Shown one piece after another: positions 47,358 to 58,475 of a stretch of 64,000 nt of DNA (positions are counted from its first letter, which is position 1; every line of letters begins with the position of its first letter). Location: assembly GCF_000226095.1 (NCBI RefSeq), contig NC_016474.1, forward strand, positions 3,410,001 through 3,474,000, written 5' to 3'. The translations under genes and the position numbers were made by a program. Origin of the DNA: Thermothelomyces thermophilus ATCC 42464. Lineage: Eukaryota > Ascomycota > Sordariomycetes > Sordariales > Chaetomiaceae. Under the pieces are notes generated by a model. The model saw only the letters and a program-made list of their open reading frames with translations. It was not told the origin of the DNA and made no database searches.

Positions 47358-48343
47358 GTTGCCAGCAGGAGCTCACCATCCCGAGTCTGCCCTGGGGTTC
47401 CCATGCTCACCTCGCGTCATCCCAACTCTCGCATAAACTATCTCATCCGCGCTAGATTCGCCGATTGTACTTCGTGTCCTACGATCAGACGTCGGCCGCA
47501 ACTCGGAGCGCGTGCGAAGGTCGCTTGACCTTGGCCTGATTCACGGGCTCTCAGATAGCGTCCGTCTCTTTGACGCCATCGCCGAGGACGACGGTTTTTG
47601 CCGAAGGCCTCGAGACCTCCGCTCGCAGGGCATCCAGTGCCGTACCCCTGCTGCTAGAGTTCATATATCCCTGTCGTTGGTCGGCTCGTGTCCAATCCGT
47701 TCCTTTGTCCTCCACTCTCTGCCTGCTTCCCGGCCCCACCTAGAGACCTTCTTGGAACAAGCGTGTGAGCTGGCAGCGGGAAATCAGCTTTCTTTGCTGC
47801 ACGCCCACAACCCTCTCTGCCAACCAAAGCCTTACTTCCGTCTCGCTCTTTCCCACACTTGCCTGCCTCCCACGTCAGCCCAACTCTCCTCCGCCATATT
47901 TTCCCCCCCCCTCCCAAAATTCTGGACAAATCTTTCAGCGGCATTCTGTGCAACGGCCAAAAGGAGTTCGTGTGTCTGTTGCATCTCAAACCCGAATTGG
48001 CCACGATCACGCGTCGTCGATCACCGCGATCCCGATTCTCGATAGCGCATCACCCGACTTACATCCCTTGCTTCACCGCTTCCCCCACAGCTCGGTAATC
48101 TTAGCTGCAGCCCAGTGGAGGTAAGAAGCAGCCTTAAACGACCTTCAGTCCTTCCGCACCCGCCGAATCTGGGCAACACCAAGGCGACACCATATCATCC
48201 CGCGCGTCCCGTGCATGTCGCTGTCGCCGCAAACTTTGACCTCCTCGGCGGCGAGCGCTTAGCAGATCGCGAGAAGAACCCCTCCACACTCTATCGCAGC
48301 GCGCTGCTTTGCGCGTCCCCTCTCCCAGGCTCGGCCAACACCG

Positions 48344-50725
48344 ATGGCCAAGATACCAGACTCTCAGGCCGAAGAGCCGTTTCCTATTTTCAACGATGAT
48401 TTCTTCAACGAGTCGACGACACCAATGGGCAGCCAAGCGCCAATGCCTGCGGCGCCGCCAAAACCCGCGCGACAACCCCTCCAGAGCGCGGATGCCAACG
48501 TCGTCCTCAATCCACCAACGGCTGCCGCGGCCAAGCGGTCCCCTCTCAAATCAAACAATGCGCGGCCTTCCAATGCAGCACCGCTTGCCCCGCTCAACGC
48601 GTCGCAGGGCAACAAACTCAACACGGTTCAGATGATGCCGCCCAGCAATGCGCCGCCACCGACGGACTCGCTCGAGAAGAAGCAGCCGGTCATGTCCCGA
48701 TTCAAGACGGTCGCAAAAAAGCCGCAACCGGATTCCAACGCGCAGTTGACCAGCAAGGAAAATTCACACCCTCCGATCTATCCGGCCCCGTCTCCTTCGC
48801 AATTCAATCTTGACCTGGAAAACTACTACCAGAAACCGTCAGGGAAGCGCACCTTGATGGAACCCGCGCCAATCAAGGAAATCCGGCCAGCAAAGAAGCA
48901 GAAAGTCGACGACCCTCTTCCCCCGCCCGATTCATTTCCCCCGATCATCGACGATGGCACGAAGCCGAACCACAGCTATGCGACCTTGATCGCCATGGCG
49001 ATCATCAGGTCCCCCCAGCGGAGGTTGACTTTGTCCCAAATCTACAAGTGGATTTCCGACACGTTCTCGTACTACCGGGGCGACAACACGGGATGGCAGA
49101 ACAGCATCCGGCACAACCTCAGTCTCAACAAGAGTTTCGTCAAGCAAGAGCGGCCGAAGGACGATCCGGGAAAGGGCAGTTACTGGTCGATTGAGCCAGG
49201 CACTGAACACACGGTGCTCAAGGAGAAGCCCTCGAGGAAGTCTGCGGCGCCCACAGCTGAGAATATGCCGGTCATGTCGACGCGCCTAGAGCCGTCGCAG
49301 CCTCAGCAGCCTCAGCAGCAGCCGCTGCTGCAACAACAACAACAACAACAGCAGCAGCAGCAGCAGCCACGGCCACCTTGCGTATCCGAGCCCATGCTCC
49401 CACCGCAGCCTGCAGCCCCCCAAAGCATTCTCCCCGCGCTACCCCCGCAGCCGTCCCAGCAACTCGCACCTGCACCGCCATTGCCGGAAATCTCATCGGA
49501 TGCCACCATCCCCGCGTCGGATGCCGCTACTATCGAGGAGGGAGTGAGCGGACCTGCTGAGAAGGACATGCATCACGAGCCAGAGCTATACTCCCCTCTC
49601 CCTGCGGCGATGCACTCATCGCCGCCCATTCCAAGGCGCTTAGAGCCGCGCCATAGCGGCACTCCTCCCTCGCAGCAACGGGTGCAGCAACAATCGTCGG
49701 CCACTAAGTCCCGTCACCGGCGAAGATTCATGTCGATGGACGACAGCGGTTACATCTCGTCCCTTGAGTCGTCGGCCATGCGCCCGAACCAGCACGCCAA
49801 GCTTCTCACGTCCGAGGCTGACCGCCCGAGGATCAAGAGGGGACGTGCCGAAGAGGAAATTGCTCGTCTTCGTGCCTCCTCGTATGACAGTCCGTCGAAG
49901 GGCCGTTCGCATGGGTATGCTCCGCCCTCGTCGTCGCCCATCAGACAGACATCAAGCAGCGGAAACGGCCAGATGCTTCCGCCCCTGACCCCGGCAATGA
50001 AGCTGAAGGCGCCGCCGAAACCCCCGCCGTCCGTTTCTCCCAGCACAAATCTCCGCCTTCACCGCGAGAACATCCAGTCCATGGTTGATTCGCCGTTTAG
50101 GCGCGTCTCTGCATTGCTACCGGAAGGTGATGGGGAGTCTGCTGCACAGCAAACGCCTGGCTTGCACGGAGAACATCTGTGGTACTACCTGGAACAATCT
50201 GGCGACAACAATTCGGGCTTTGACATCTTTGAGGATCCGGCCGATTTCCAGAACCTCTTTGCTCTGACCCCCACTGTTACCCACACTGGCTCCCCGGCCA
50301 AGCGGTCCGTGAAAAAGCAGCGTGCCGAGCGGTCGCAGTCAACCAGCGCGATGAGCAATGCTGCAAACTCGGCTCCCAGCACCTCCAAGTCGAATTCGTT
50401 CCTCAAGATACCCAACCAGACGCCCAATTTGACGCTAGAGACACCGAGCAAAGTCTTTGACGGACTTCCGTCTTCGCCGAGCAAGGTCTTTATGGATATG
50501 CAGTCACCGAGCAAGATGCCCCTCATCAATGACGAGAACTTGGACGTGTTCCACGGGGTAAACCTCAGCGGCCTCGACACGCCAGACTTCCTCGACGAGA
50601 ACGATTTCTCCGGATTCGACATGCTCGCCGGCTTCGAAAAGATTGGCTCGAATAACGCGCAGGCTTCGCGGAATACCAGCGGTAGCAAGGGAACGCTTAA
50701 CCGCGCCCACACGTCGATGTTTTAA
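48344..50725 (+). CDS. Forkhead-domain transcription factor
   Basis: This is a nuclear winged-helix DNA-binding protein of 793 residues in one exon. The forkhead domain covers about 206-290: [32 protein letters not shown], and the recognition helix [17 protein letters not shown]. The wing [13 protein letters not shown] follows. No FHA domain is visible in the N-terminus, which argues against Fkh1/Fkh2 and for an Hcm1-like or other forkhead class. The N-terminal 200 residues and the region after 300 are disordered, with a polyQ block encoded at about 49310-49370 and many SP/TP sites (TPSKVF, SPSKVF, SPSKMP) that suit cyclin-dependent kinase control. A C-terminal acidic segment ([18 protein letters not shown]) looks like an activation domain. 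Upstream sequence offers no extra in-frame domain. Confidence 0.9.
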   Translation: MAKIPDSQAEEPFPIFNDDFFNESTTPMGSQAPMPAAPPKPARQPLQSADANVVLNPPTAAAAKRSPLKSNNARPSNAAPLAPLNASQGNKLNTVQMMPPSNAPPPTDSLEKKQPVMSRFKTVAKKPQPDSNAQLTSKENSHPPIYPAPSPSQFNLDLENYYQKPSGKRTLMEPAPIKEIRPAKKQKVDDPLPPPDSFPPIIDDGTKPNHSYATLIAMAIIRSPQRRLTLSQIYKWISDTFSYYRGDNTGWQNSIRHNLSLNKSFVKQERPKDDPGKGSYWSIEPGTEHTVLKEKPSRKSAAPTAENMPVMSTRLEPSQPQQPQQQPLLQQQQQQQQQQQQPRPPCVSEPMLPPQPAAPQSILPALPPQPSQQLAPAPPLPEISSDATIPASDAATIEEGVSGPAEKDMHHEPELYSPLPAAMHSSPPIPRRLEPRHSGTPPSQQRVQQQSSATKSRHRRRFMSMDDSGYISSLESSAMRPNQHAKLLTSEADRPRIKRGRAEEEIARLRASSYDSPSKGRSHGYAPPSSSPIRQTSSSGNGQMLPPLTPAMKLKAPPKPPPSVSPSTNLRLHRENIQSMVDSPFRRVSALLPEGDGESAAQQTPGLHGEHLWYYLEQSGDNNSGFDIFEDPADFQNLFALTPTVTHTGSPAKRSVKKQRAERSQSTSAMSNAANSAPSTSKSNSFLKIPNQTPNLTLETPSKVFDGLPSSPSKVFMDMQSPSKMPLINDENLDVFHGVNLSGLDTPDFLDENDFSGFDMLAGFEKIGSNNAQASRNTSGSKGTLNRAHTSMF

Positions 50726-52017
50726 AGAGCTGCCTTCTTCCCCGTCCCTTTCCGCCTGTCCTCGAGGGTTGATGGTTACGAATGTTTTTTAACGATGTCA
50801 CGAACAAAGCCAAGCACATCATAGCATCTCACTGCTGCATCTGTCCGGCGTTGTTGGCTTACCCGCGAAACGGGACTGTTGGGACGCAACAAAAATCAAG
50901 CAAGCACTTTCCTGCGGCCAAAACCCCTCGGCCGCGCAACATGCGCAGCGGCCCTCGCTCTTTGCGCAACTGGGGTTCGCTGGCCGGGAAATTGCTATTA
51001 TCTCGTACCCTTACGATAATGACGAAATGTTTGGGCGAAAAGGGGGGGTGGCGGACAACGGAGTGAGGTTATTTATTACGGCAAGGGCGCATAGCAGTAG
51101 CATTCCGCGGAGTCATACAGGGATAGTTTAGCAATTGGGTTGTTGGGATTTTTGTACACGGAAAAGGGGGGTGGCCGGTTCGGGTTTTTGTTTCTTTTTT
51201 CTTCTCGTTCATTTTCTGAACTATTCCCAGGGTTCGATTGGTGTTTCTTTTGGGAGGAGGGAAGAGGTTGGGTTCAACAAGGTATTGGATCTGGTTTTCG
51301 CCTCGGGTGTTTTGATTCATTCCCTCGCTTCCGGCGATATCGCCAGCGAAATGGGTGCTGGATGGCGCTTGGACGGATATATTTACTTGGGCTCGGCTTG
51401 GACGGGGGGCCACGTCCGGAATGGGAAGAGGTTACGGCTGGTTGGTTTCCTTAGAGCGGTCGGGCTTCGTCGCTGGATTGGGGGAGCACCTTGCGAGGGG
51501 GTCGTGTTTCTTTTTTTTTAGTCTCTTTTTACTGCCGTCATTTGAGACTGTTGTTATGGCGCGACAGCTGAGATGGGAATTCCGTCTGTCCTTCCCTGCT
51601 TCGCCTTTGCTGGTTTGTCCCGTGTTTGAACAGCAGTGTCTGATCTCCGTCACATCCTAGCAACAAAGACACTGCAGCAGGTGGAATGCATCAAAAGCTG
51701 ATGGTTCCCTCTTGCCGTTCAATCCAGACCTCCCCTCTTGTCTCCAAATCGTTTCCGCTCCTGCTTCGTCGTGCACGCCTGTATTATAACGATGGGTATC
51801 TCAACTATTTTTCTCTCGAGACGTCCGCGCGGTTTCATTCCGGCATGACACCCTCCTCCCGAAGGCTGTTGAATCTGCCGGCTGACCTGCAAACTCCGAT
51901 ATCCCATGTCTATCCTATTCTCCCAAAGTCAACCAAGAATATAAAAACGCCAAATCCCATGCAAAAGTAGACCCTGCCTTGCCTGCGGTTTCCCATCCCA
52001 TGTTTTCCCAACCACTA

Positions 52018-52085
<68 letters not shown>

Positions 52086-52325
52086 ATATGACCCCAGGGT
52101 TAACGGTCCGTCGTTGAGTAGGACCACCCTCTCTCCCCCCACACCCTGTCCTCTCTCCCTGCTCGAGGTCCGGGTTTTTTTTTTTCTTTTCACTTTGAAA
52201 CGCTACGCGTTTCTCTGCGGCCGTGTCCCAGATTAAACCACTCCGTCGCCAAGTACATAAAACGACGTTGATCAGCGCCGCTGACGCACACCCACCGGCT
52301 CAGCCGCGCGCCGGAGAATCCCCGC
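50726..52325. other. Spacer between convergent forkhead and ATG101 genes
   Basis: 3' flanks of both genes; no gene was seen. It holds several T-runs (51188-51204, 51508-51520) and the (CT)31 array at 52021-52082, followed by a T-run at 52172-52182. Confidence 0.5.
52021..52082. repeat. (CT)31 dinucleotide microsatellite
   Basis: Thirty-one uninterrupted CT units, about 240 bases downstream of the ATG101 stop codon (GA repeat on its sense strand). Confidence 0.97.
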
Positions 52326-52410
52326 CTAATAGATGCCCATGCGCGTAGCCCACCCCGCAACGGCGGCTCCCTTCTTCTGCTGCTGTTGGCGGTGTTGTAA
52401 TTGTTGTTGA

Positions 52411-52441
<31 letters not shown>

Positions 52442-53372
52442 AGCGCTGCTGGTGGCTGCTGCTCTGCACGCCACCGACGTGGATCTGGTAGGGGAACGGG
52501 TTCGAGTCGGAGGTGGTGATGGGGGGGATATGGTCCTTGTGCGCGTTGGCGAGGGTGACGGTCTTCATGATTGTGTTGTGCAGGGTCGTCTCGGACGCTC
52601 GGCGGACCTTGGCTCGTTCTGCTCGGGGCGGGAGAGAAGGGATTGTTCCGTCAGTTGACTAGTCCATGAACGCGCGTGGAGGGGTGCGGGTTGAGGGATA
52701 ATCCGTCACAACATACCCCCTTCTGTTCGCGGGTCGGCCACTGTCACTTTGACCGTCCAGCTCTCCCAGGGCACCTCGTCATCGCCGCGCATGGCGTACC
52801 ATGTCTTGCGCCGGCGCTTTTCGAGAAATTGAATCGTGATCTGACCCCGGCCGCCGCCGCCGCCGCTAGAGAGAGGGGCCCCTCCTCCTCCTCCTCCTCC
52901 TCCTCCTCCGCCTACTAGCAGGCCAAGTCCAAAGCCGCCGCGGCTCTCGGGCAAAGTGTGAGATTGGTGGCGCTCAGCTTCGAGCTGGCGCACGAGGGCG
53001 GCCACGCGCTGGTCGATGAGGGTCTCGATCTCGGCTTCGGGGACGTAGGGCAGCTCGAGCCCAAGGACGTCGCGGGTTTGCGGGAGGACGGCGGAGAAGT
53101 AGCGGAGGAAGAAAATGGTATGTAGGATACCTGCCAGGAGTCGGGGTCAGTTCTCCTGCTGTTCCGTCCTCCGGACTTCGCCATGGCGGCGTCATCCCGG
53201 GGGGGGGGGGGGGTTGGTGGTGTGGTGCGCGGGATGGATTCGGTGGAGCGCGCGCGCAGGATAAAAAATATCAAAGCGCCAGGGGCCGAGACTCACCGCG
53301 GACGACATCGCGCACCGAGCTGGGGTCTGCAAAGGCTTCAAGAATGAACTCAGGCGCGCCGCGTTGGTCCAT
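52326..53372 (-). CDS. atg101: Autophagy-related protein 101 (HORMA domain)
   Basis: Atg101 is the HORMA-fold partner of Atg13 in the Atg1/ULK initiation complex of fungi other than budding yeast. Exons 53297-53372, 52717-53130 and 52326-52618 join to 260 residues. Recognisable segments are PEFILEAFADPSSVRDVVRG (joined to GILHTIFFLRYF by intron 1), LGLELPYVPEAEIETLIDQRV, ITIQFLEKRRRKTWY, PWESWTVKVTVADPRTE, and ERAKVRRASETTLHNTI. NAHKDHIPPITT and NPFPYQI follow. Two low-complexity additions are unusual: a Gly-rich insert at about residues 88-121 (including eleven Gly in a row) between the helix and the strand, and a polyQ/His tail of about 35 residues. The first intron contains a G15 run (53199-53213). 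It diverges from PEX3 across a 1.8-kb spacer. Confidence 0.93.
53199..53213. repeat. G15 homopolymer in ATG101 intron 1
   Basis: Fifteen G on the + strand, so C-rich in the ATG101 transcript, within intron 53131-53296. Confidence 0.9.
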
Positions 53373-55136
53373 TGTGTGAGATGTCTTGAATGGTGCCGTG
53401 CCTTGAGTTGTGTGGTGCGAGCGACTCGAAAAGGGGTCTGCCCGACCGGAGACTGGAGGGGCAGCAAATTGAGGGGCAGCTAGGACCGAAAGAGAAATTG
53501 TGACGTTGGCTGTGCTTTGGGGTGGTGACGGCCCGAGTCCGAGCGTTGCTGACAGCCGAGCAGCCCCGGATTTTCGGTCGAAGACGAGAGGCCCCACCGT
53601 AACCTTCGTGCGGTGCACTGAAGCCTGATCTGCTGGGTCGTGCCGCCCTGTGTTGTATGTATGTACCGACTACTACATACAGTACACTACCTTAGCGCAA
53701 CTAGCGTGCGGAGCACATACATACAGACATACATCAACAAGTGCACCAAAACTGACTCAAGTTATCCTGCAATTTTCGCCACTCTCAATGCCGATACCAA
53801 CCGGACGTGCCTGATCCGGCATGTTTGCCCACTTCCAGCTGGTCGATTTCTTATCCCGTGATCCTCCGCAGAGGAAGTCCGACGAAACCGAAGGAACGGG
53901 TCGTGCGGTAGGTAGTCTACCTAGGTAAGTACCTTCGGTTGGCTTGTGCCGCAAGGCGCGTAACAACCTGGGCGTGCTGTGTTAGGTCGTTCCCCAGGGA
54001 CTGGTCAGCCCTACGGACACACGCAAACATTAAGGGACCTTATTTGCCTTTCCTGGCTGGCGGCTTCCTTCCACAGCGACTTGGACTTGCCTGGATATAC
54101 TTTACAAATAGGGAATTTGCCCATATGGCCTCTGTCTTCCTCCGAAGCAATGTTATGCCAAGTCTGACCTACACCACGACGCTTATAGCCAATGTAATAC
54201 GTTCCAACCCACTAGGCCACTTTGTAAAAGCCCTGGACAATCTCGACATCGGGTGGAATTCTCGACATCGAGTGGAACCCCATGGTGACTGTCGCCAAAC
54301 CAAGCCCGCGGTATGCAGACCGAACACGGTGCTATTGAGGATAAGCGTTGGAAGAAGGGCCCCGACCTCCCCGGAGACTTCAGCCATCACCAGCACTTCT
54401 CATCACCTCCCTCATGTACTCCTCCATTTGGTTTCCTTGCCCAATAGAGCCCAGTAACCGACGATCAAACCCGCTGTATAGTTTTGAGCCACGGCCGTAG
54501 TGGTATGTCTTCATATCCAACCGGACCCCGGTCCGAAGGCGCGCACAAGGTGGCGGGCAACAAAGGCTGAAGATGGTGGTTGAAGTTCGCCCTCTAATAC
54601 GGTGCATCGAACCCCATAACTTCATTCCTGGGTTCTGTCGCAATCGGGTTCTTGCTCTTGTTCTACAAGTCCAAAAAATCTACGTGGGGAAAATTCCATG
54701 CTCTTGAAGCACGAACCTCGGCTCTTTGTATACCGTACGTAGTAGACCAACCGCGAAGACCGCCTAGCCACTACTCCGTATATTAGGGTGCTTTCCCTAT
54801 TCGCTTCGAAACATGGAAACCACTGACCTAAGAAAGTGGTCAACTTGGTACAAGGGGAGATGTTTTCTACAGGGTTAGGGTTCGAATAGACCACCCTTGC
54901 AAACCCCGGATTGCATCAGCCCTATCAGGGCCCCCCCGAGGCCGAGGTTATCTATCCGCTACGGTGCAACAGGGGCCGACGAGCTATCCACATTCACGCC
55001 GGATGCTGGGGGGCAGCGCGCGGCGACCTCGTTCTGAGCTCAGCACACAGAGGTTCCTTTACTCTCCACCCAACCACTTCTCGCCCTTTTCCATGCTTTG
55101 CAATTGCAGAATCGTCGAACATCGACCAGACGCACC
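53373..55136. other. Divergent spacer between ATG101 and PEX3
   Basis: No gene was seen. It has ATGTATGTACC and ACATACATAC steps at about 53655-53735, CTACCTAGGTAAG near 53916, TACTCCGTA at 54772, and a 19-bp-period tandem of CTCGACATCG(G/A)GTGGAA at 54242-54277. Confidence 0.5.
54242..54277. repeat. Two-copy tandem of a 17-bp unit
   Basis: TCGACATCGGGTGGAA and TCGACATCGAGTGGAA follow each other with a period of 19 bases and one mismatch. Confidence 0.75.
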
Positions 55137-57011
55137 ATGCTCGCCGCCACGAAACGATGGTTCAGGCGCAACCGCACGCCCATCGCCATTGGCCTGGGCG
55201 TTGTCGGCGCAGGGTACATCGTCGCCAATTACGTGTCGGCCAAACTGCGTGATGCCCGCGAGCGCATGAGCAGCGATCGCATCGCCAAGGAGAAGTAAGT
55301 AAACGGGATAACCCGCCAAACCCATCAATCCCGGGCTCCCCTCGGCTGATCGTGACCGCTGCCAGCCTGCGTCGTCGCTTCGAACAGAACCAGGAGGACT
55401 GCACCTTCACCGTCCTCGCCCTCCTCCCGACCGCGACGGCCAACATCCTCAAGGCCATGGACACGGAGCAGATCACGTACGAGATCCAGCAGATCAAAGG
55501 CTCGACCGCGGCTAGAACCCGCAGCATCGGGTCGACCAGCCCGCCCAGCATGTCGGAGGCGAACGCGGCCGACGACGACGGCCGCAGCATCATCACGGTG
55601 AGCGCCCAGAGCGAGGCCGGCATGCAGACGACCCAGATCTCGGTGGCCACTCCATCATCTGCCGCCGCCCCGGAGAGCCACGCTGCCACTGCCCCACCTG
55701 AGACGGCTTTGGCACCGCCAAAACCACGGAAGACCAAGAGGCAGCTCTGGGACGACCTGAAAATAAGCGGTTAGTTCAAAGCCGCTCACGGCCCTGTCTC
55801 GCACCGACACACGCTAACAGGCCTTCCCACCAGCAATCGCCAGGGCGTTCACCCTCCTCTATACTCTCAGCCTGCTCACCATGCTTACGAGGATACAACT
55901 GAACCTGCTCGGCCGGCGCAGCTACCTCTCGAGCGTCGTCTCTCTGGCGACCGGCGGCAACGCCGCCCCGGGCACCATCAACCTCGAGAACAACGATGAC
56001 GACGGTGCCGAAGAAGCCTATGGCACCGATTTCGAAGTCAACCGGAAGTACCTGACCTTCAGCTGGTGGCTGCTCAACCGCGGTTGGGTCGACGTGATGC
56101 ACCGCGTCGAGGCTGCCGTGCGCCAAGTCTTCGGCCACCTCAGCCCTCGCGATACGATCTCGCTCCACACCTTCTCCCAGCTCACCCACGACGTGCGCAG
56201 CATAGTCGAAGGCAGCGGCCCCTCGACGGAGGCGAGAACAGCCTGGCTCCCCTTCCTCCTCCCCCCCGTCGACATGGAAGACTTTGTCCTCCGCGAATCG
56301 GGCGTCCTCGAGCCTGATCCCATCGACAATGTCGCCGCCGCCGCCGCCGCCCAAGGGACCAGCCCGACACCAGCAACATCGGCCCCTCCCTCCACCGCCG
56401 CCGCCTCGCTCCGCCGCCTGCTCGACGAGACAGCCGACCTGATCGAATCCCCCCACTTTGCCCACGTCCACACGCAGCTCCTCGACGCGGGCTTCTCCGC
56501 CCTGCTCGAACAGAAAGTCGTGTCGGGCGTCTTCGACGCCAACAGCACGCCGTTCGCAGCAGCTGACCCGCTGGGCGGCGCCGGCGCCGGCGCCATCCTG
56601 GGCAACCGCGCCGTGCTGCTCCCTAAGATCCTCAGCGTGCTCACCCGCCAGGCCCACGCCATCGGCCAAGGGATGAGCGACGCCGTGCCGCCCACGGTCA
56701 ACGTCAACGAGTACCTGCAAGCGATGGAGGCCGTGCCCGACCTCGAGGCGTTCGCGGCCGTGGTGTACTCGAGCAACTGGCAGGCCGAGATCGTGCCGGA
56801 CGACGGCGCCGACGGCGAGTCTCGGCCGCACTCGCAGCCGCAGCCACAGCTACAGCCCGGGGTGAGCAAGGCGTTGCCCCAGGTGGGCGGTGCACACGGA
56901 GAGGGGCAGCATCAGGGGCTGGGTGAGTCGAGCACGGTGTTTGTGGATGGGGAGGAGGGGCAGACCCGCTTGTTTGACAGCGCGTGGGAGAGGGCGAGCG
57001 CTTCGAAGTGA
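55137..57011 (+). CDS. pex3: Peroxin 3
   Basis: Pex3 is the peroxisomal membrane docking receptor for Pex19 and is needed to insert peroxisomal membrane proteins. Exons 55137-55294, 55366-55769 and 55834-57011 give 579 residues, at the long end for the family. The N-terminus RRNRTPIAIGLGVVGAGYIV carries the single membrane anchor (about residues 15-33) after basic residues, as needed for peroxisomal targeting. ERMSSDRIAKEK is joined to NLRRRFEQNQEDCTFTV by the first intron, and LWDDLKIS to AIARAFTLLYTLSLLTMLTRIQLNLLGR by the second. These blocks, together with RKYLTFSWWLLNRGW, are typical of fungal Pex3. Low-complexity inserts (Ser/Ala-rich at about 130-180, a run of Ala at about 355-375) and a Pro/Gln-rich tail explain the length. 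It converges on BET5. Confidence 0.93.
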
Positions 57012-57804
57012 AGATTTTAGATCTAGGTTTGTGGGGGTATGGTAAAGGGTTTCTTTGGTTGCTTGTCTTGGGATTTTCACGTCTAAGAATCTCGTGTGTG
57101 TATCAGTACCCCCCCCCCCCCCCGGGTGCTTTTTTTTTTTTCTCCTTTGCCTTTTTCGATGATGATCATACCTCGCTTGGGAGTCGGGCTAAGAACGGCG
57201 GGGCGCGAAAAGACGGGCATGAAATCAATGTACTAATGAGCTTCCTACAGGTAAGGTTGGTTGGCACACGGTAGAAGGGGCAATGAATATATTATACCAG
57301 TGAGGGTCAATTCTAGTTCTCGAGTCTCCGGAGCCGGTTGGTTACGTGACAAGTTCACGCATATCTCGGGCCCAACACTGAAAAACGGAACACGATTCAC
57401 TCAGTATAGGTTGAGCCGTTTGTCGAAACTGTGCTCTACATCCATTAGCGGTCCCCCCCCCCCTGTGGCATATTCCGCTGGGTATCTCTGTCCATCGTCT
57501 CGTTCGGCCTATTCCTGCACAGCCTGAATATCTTGGGCGTAGGACCGGTCTTACTCCACCGTGGGCGCTCCTCGGTTTTTTTTCGTCCACATCGGGTATA
57601 AGCCGTCACAAGTCTTCTACCTTTTCTCATGCCGCTGACTCACGAGCAGCACATCTGGCGCCCCGGGGAGGCGTCGAGGCCGGGACCTCCGACCCAGCTC
57701 TTTCCTGCGTCAAGATAACTGCAGACTGACAATGTGTGCCCGTTCTGCTTTTTTTTTCATTCTCTCTTCCTTTTCTTTTTTCCTCTTTTTCTCTTTCCAA
57801 TCCC
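57012..57804. other. Spacer between convergent PEX3 and BET5
   Basis: 3' flanks only; no gene was seen. It holds a C15 run (57109-57123) followed by a T-run, a second C-run near 57452-57462, and a T/C-rich block at about 57749-57800 adjoining the BET5 stop. Confidence 0.5.
57109..57123. repeat. C15 homopolymer
   Basis: Fifteen C about 100 bases past the PEX3 stop codon, followed by GGGTGC and a T-run. Confidence 0.9.
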
Positions 57805-58475
57805 TCACATTAGCCCCCTAATGAACTGGTCTAGCCCTAGTTCAAACAACTCGTTCCTCACGCCCGCGCCGCCCTTGTGCTCGACCGGTGAGAGCGGGTT
57901 CTTGACGACTGTGAGTCCCCCGGTCCGGTCATCAGTACTCGGGGGTTTCTCCTCGCTTGTCGGGAAAGGAAGGGAGGGGTCATATACGCACCGTACTCGA
58001 CCCACAGGTTGATGTAGATCTGGTGCAGCACGTTGCGCATGCTCAGCGTGGCCGTGTCGGTCAGCATCACCAGGCGCAGGTTGCTGGCCGTCTCGTAGTA
58101 GTGCAGCTTGTAGTGGGCGGTGCGGTACGACACGAAGGCGTCGTCGTCGCCGCCCAGCTTGCGCACCATGTTGCGCAGCGAGAAGACGGTGCCGAATATG
58201 AGCTTGGCGTCGTCGGCCGTCGACGCCCGAGGCGCCGCCCCCGCTTGGTGCGCGTCACCCGACGAGGACGGGAGCCAGGTCTTGGAGTAGATGCATTCCG
58301 CTGATGAACGGACCAAAGAAGGGTTAGTTTCCGTGAGCTGTACGATTCGACGTCCGGCGGAAGGTGGGTAGCACCACGGCGGGGGGGGGGGGGGTTTGGG
58401 GGAGAAGGGTTAGTGTGGAGCGGAGAGGAGAGGCGCACTGTGCCGGTCGAAGATGTAGAACGAGTAGACGACCAT
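57805..58475 (-). CDS. bet5: TRAPP complex subunit Bet5/TRAPPC1
   Basis: Bet5 is a small longin-fold subunit of the TRAPP complexes, which act as exchange factors for Ypt1/Rab1 in ER-Golgi traffic. Exons 58439-58475, 57992-58300 and 57805-57908 join in frame to 149 residues, the usual size. The N-terminus MVVYSFYIFDRHTECIY (first intron after the His codon, phase 1, donor GTGCGC) and DDAKLIFGTVFSLRNMVRKL are diagnostic. YKLHYYETASNLRLVMLTD and LHQIYINLWVEYVVKNPL (across intron 2, donor GTGCGT) support them. The end GLDQFIRGLM closes the longin fold. A short insert after TWLPSSSGDAHQAGA is normal variation. The first intron holds a G14 run (58381-58394). Other donors were tested by frame and gave no continuous longin sequence. 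Confidence 0.92.
58381..58394. repeat. G14 homopolymer in BET5 intron 1
   Basis: Fourteen G on the + strand, C-rich in the BET5 pre-mRNA. Confidence 0.9.

Larger units (their letters stand above)
44505..48343. other. 3.8-kb spacer upstream of the forkhead gene
   Basis: No gene could be supported. It contains ATGTATGTACAGTACATACAT-like palindromic sequence at about 45909-45935, a TTC triplet repeat at 46097-46136, and CCAAT boxes at 47341 and 47353. Bases 47880-48340 probably form the forkhead 5' leader. A possible leader intron (donor GTAAGA at 48121, acceptor CCCAG ending 48328) is weak. Confidence 0.5.

Noticed and set aside
54880-54894. GGTTCGAATAGACC resembling a tRNA B-box
   Set aside because: The bases do not complete a T-arm stem, and no A-box or cloverleaf is found upstream.
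55776-56831. A 351-codon open frame antisense to PEX3
   Set aside because: Shadow of C-ending codons in PEX3. Composition (Gly/Val/Asp/Arg) is typical of antisense frames.
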